Source of the DNA: Tubulanus polymorphus | Lineage: Eukaryota; Nemertea; Palaeonemertea; Tubulaniformes; Tubulanidae | DNA: 64,000 bases | Reading direction: 5' to 3' | Assembly (NCBI RefSeq): GCF_964204645.1 | Contig: NC_134027.1 | Location: forward strand, 6,002,485-6,066,484 | In this document: positions 63,101-64,000 of the stretch, one piece after another | Numbering within the stretch: the stretch's first letter is position 1 | Layout: every line of letters starts with the position of its first letter | Notes under the pieces: generated by a model | Told to the model about the DNA's origin: nothing | The model's database searches: none | What the model saw: the letters and a program-made list of their open reading frames with translations, nothing else | Program-made: the position numbers and the translations under genes

Positions 63101-63684
63101 CGGCGCTTGCAAGATCGCTGGGCTCGTGTTCCGATGTCGCTTTTGTGCCGGGAAAGCCGACGGAGAAACCTGTAGAAAAACCGTCACGTGGAAATGGTAT
63201 GGAGGAAATCGCTAACTTGAATCAGAAGTTTATGATAAATGTTGTAATTCCGATCGCGGTGATGGGCTTCTTTATCATCGTCGCGACGATTGTAGCTTGT
63301 GTATTGTACCATACTCGACGGAAAGGCAAACTTTCCACCAATGATAAACAAACTTACGCGAATAAAGGAATTCCAGTGATTTTTGCTGATGAAATCGACG
63401 ACAAACCCGACCCACCGACGAAGCCGTTGATCCTGCAAGAAGAACGGCCGCCGCAGCCACCTCCGCAGTATCACAGCATGCCACGATCGACGCCGCGCAA
63501 ACACCTTCCGCCGCCGATGTATAATTCAGTCGAGATGCGTCGACTGGTAGACCACGACGAACAACAGCGCGATAACTCGCCGCCATATCAGCCACCACCA
63601 CCTATCACCGCTCCTAACGGCAGTCGTAATGCTAAACCTCGCTCTAATGCACACAAGCAAAAGCCGTTTTATGTCCCACCGTAA
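60171..63684 (+). CDS. DAG1: Dystroglycan
   Basis: Two coding exons (60171-60416, 61387-63684) encode 847 residues (human 895). A signal peptide leads to a cadherin-like domain (LPKWLTYNAETDSLEGIP), an S6-like domain (KYHCRKDDPLT to PIVGWHVTNN), then a furin-type site KRRRKRQVY at about 286-294. A short Thr/Pro mucin-like stretch follows, then a second cadherin-like domain (YKIPHNVFYDAEDGD, WVRFNQKEQLLYGLP). In the SEA-like module Gly604-Ser605 (SIKSGSVHFAW) is the conserved alpha/beta autoproteolysis site. A membrane helix lies at about 701-723. The tail carries RKGKLS, GIPVIFADEIDDKP and LILQEERPPQPPPQY. Dystroglycan links laminin and dystrophin. The start ATG at 60171 precedes the signal peptide by four residues; 60183 is an alternative. 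Confidence 0.97.
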
Positions 63685-64000
63685 ACTGGCTTGTCAAATA
63701 TTACTGCTGATTGTGAGGTGATAAAACTCTTGAGAGCAGCCAAATCCTAATAAAACTTACAAATTATTTCATAGTATATAGTGTATAATGTATGAAGTGA
63801 GGTAAGGACTTGATGTATGATTTACATATTTTAACAGGATACAAATGGAGAAAGTTTGAAGTAAGCCATATTTCATGTTCTGACCTTCGTACACAAAATA
63901 TTCATATCATCTCGCTGCTTGTATTGAGTTTCGTATTCATTGTTTATTCATGGTGAGGAGAGTCATTATAGAATTGACTGATTGCAAGCTATCTGGGAAA
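63685..64000 (+). other. Dystroglycan 3' UTR and flank
   Basis: An AATAAA lies only about 65 bases after the stop, at 63749-63754, so the shortest transcript would have a very short 3' UTR. No other feature is seen to the window edge. Confidence 0.55.

Noticed and set aside
1-64000. CRISPR array, bacterial operon or viral insertion
   Set aside because: The only regular arrays are satellites without unique spacers. All genes are spliced animal genes, and no viral or reverse-transcriptase frame was recognised.

Overview
The window is nuclear DNA from an invertebrate bilaterian animal. Almost every gene is split by short GT-AG introns, 3' ends carry AATAAA signals, and the gene set is animal-specific: dystroglycan, a voltage-gated calcium channel alpha-2/delta subunit, WASH, rolling stone, monocarboxylate-type transporters. 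AT-rich intergenic DNA, short introns and an FkbM-family membrane methyltransferase suit a compact marine invertebrate genome, perhaps a lophotrochozoan, but the species cannot be read from the sequence. I joined exons by hand from splice signals and reading phase; each multi-exon model below sums to a multiple of three and ends in a stop.

Layout. 1-11.3 kb: two unequal tandem copies of one segment, each with a minus-strand FkbM-type methyltransferase gene. The left copy (948-1859) has lost its normal C-terminus; the right copy (6906-7928) looks intact. Between them lies a striking palindromic satellite: 42-bp repeats (5177-5426), a minisatellite whose units each carry a TATA-like motif (5436-6195), and the 42-bp repeats again inverted (6211-6631). 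The duplication also copied part of the first exon of ARL2BP (4077-4216). 11.3-18.9 kb: ARL2BP (+), TIMMDC1 (-) and WASHC1 (+), the last two divergent. 19.4-24.6 kb: two tandem SLC16-like transporters (+). 25.6-26.8 kb: rolling-stone-like membrane protein (-). 28.1-30.6 kb: APMAP-like protein (+), with a foldback element in an intron. 30.6-34.6 kb: an unrecognised minus-strand gene for a secreted, helix-rich precursor with an amidation/dibasic signal and possible alternative terminal exons. 36.1-48.8 kb: 34-exon alpha-2/delta gene (+) with a METTL27-like gene nested antisense in intron 5 and an AT-AC (U12-type) intron near its 3' end. 50.9-53.5 kb: NCKIPSD/SPIN90-like gene (-) without an SH3 domain. 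53.5-60.1 kb: long non-coding stretch. 60.1-63.7 kb: dystroglycan (+).

The genes do not form one pathway. Several are general cell machinery: ARL2BP (ARL2 effector), TIMMDC1 (complex I assembly), WASHC1 (endosomal actin) and NCKIPSD (Arp2/3-linked actin nucleation). Others are surface proteins: alpha-2/delta, dystroglycan, the transporters, rolling stone and APMAP. The closeness of alpha-2/delta, NCKIPSD and dystroglycan recalls the grouping of CACNA2D2, NCKIPSD and DAG1 in human 3p21.31, which suggests old conserved linkage.
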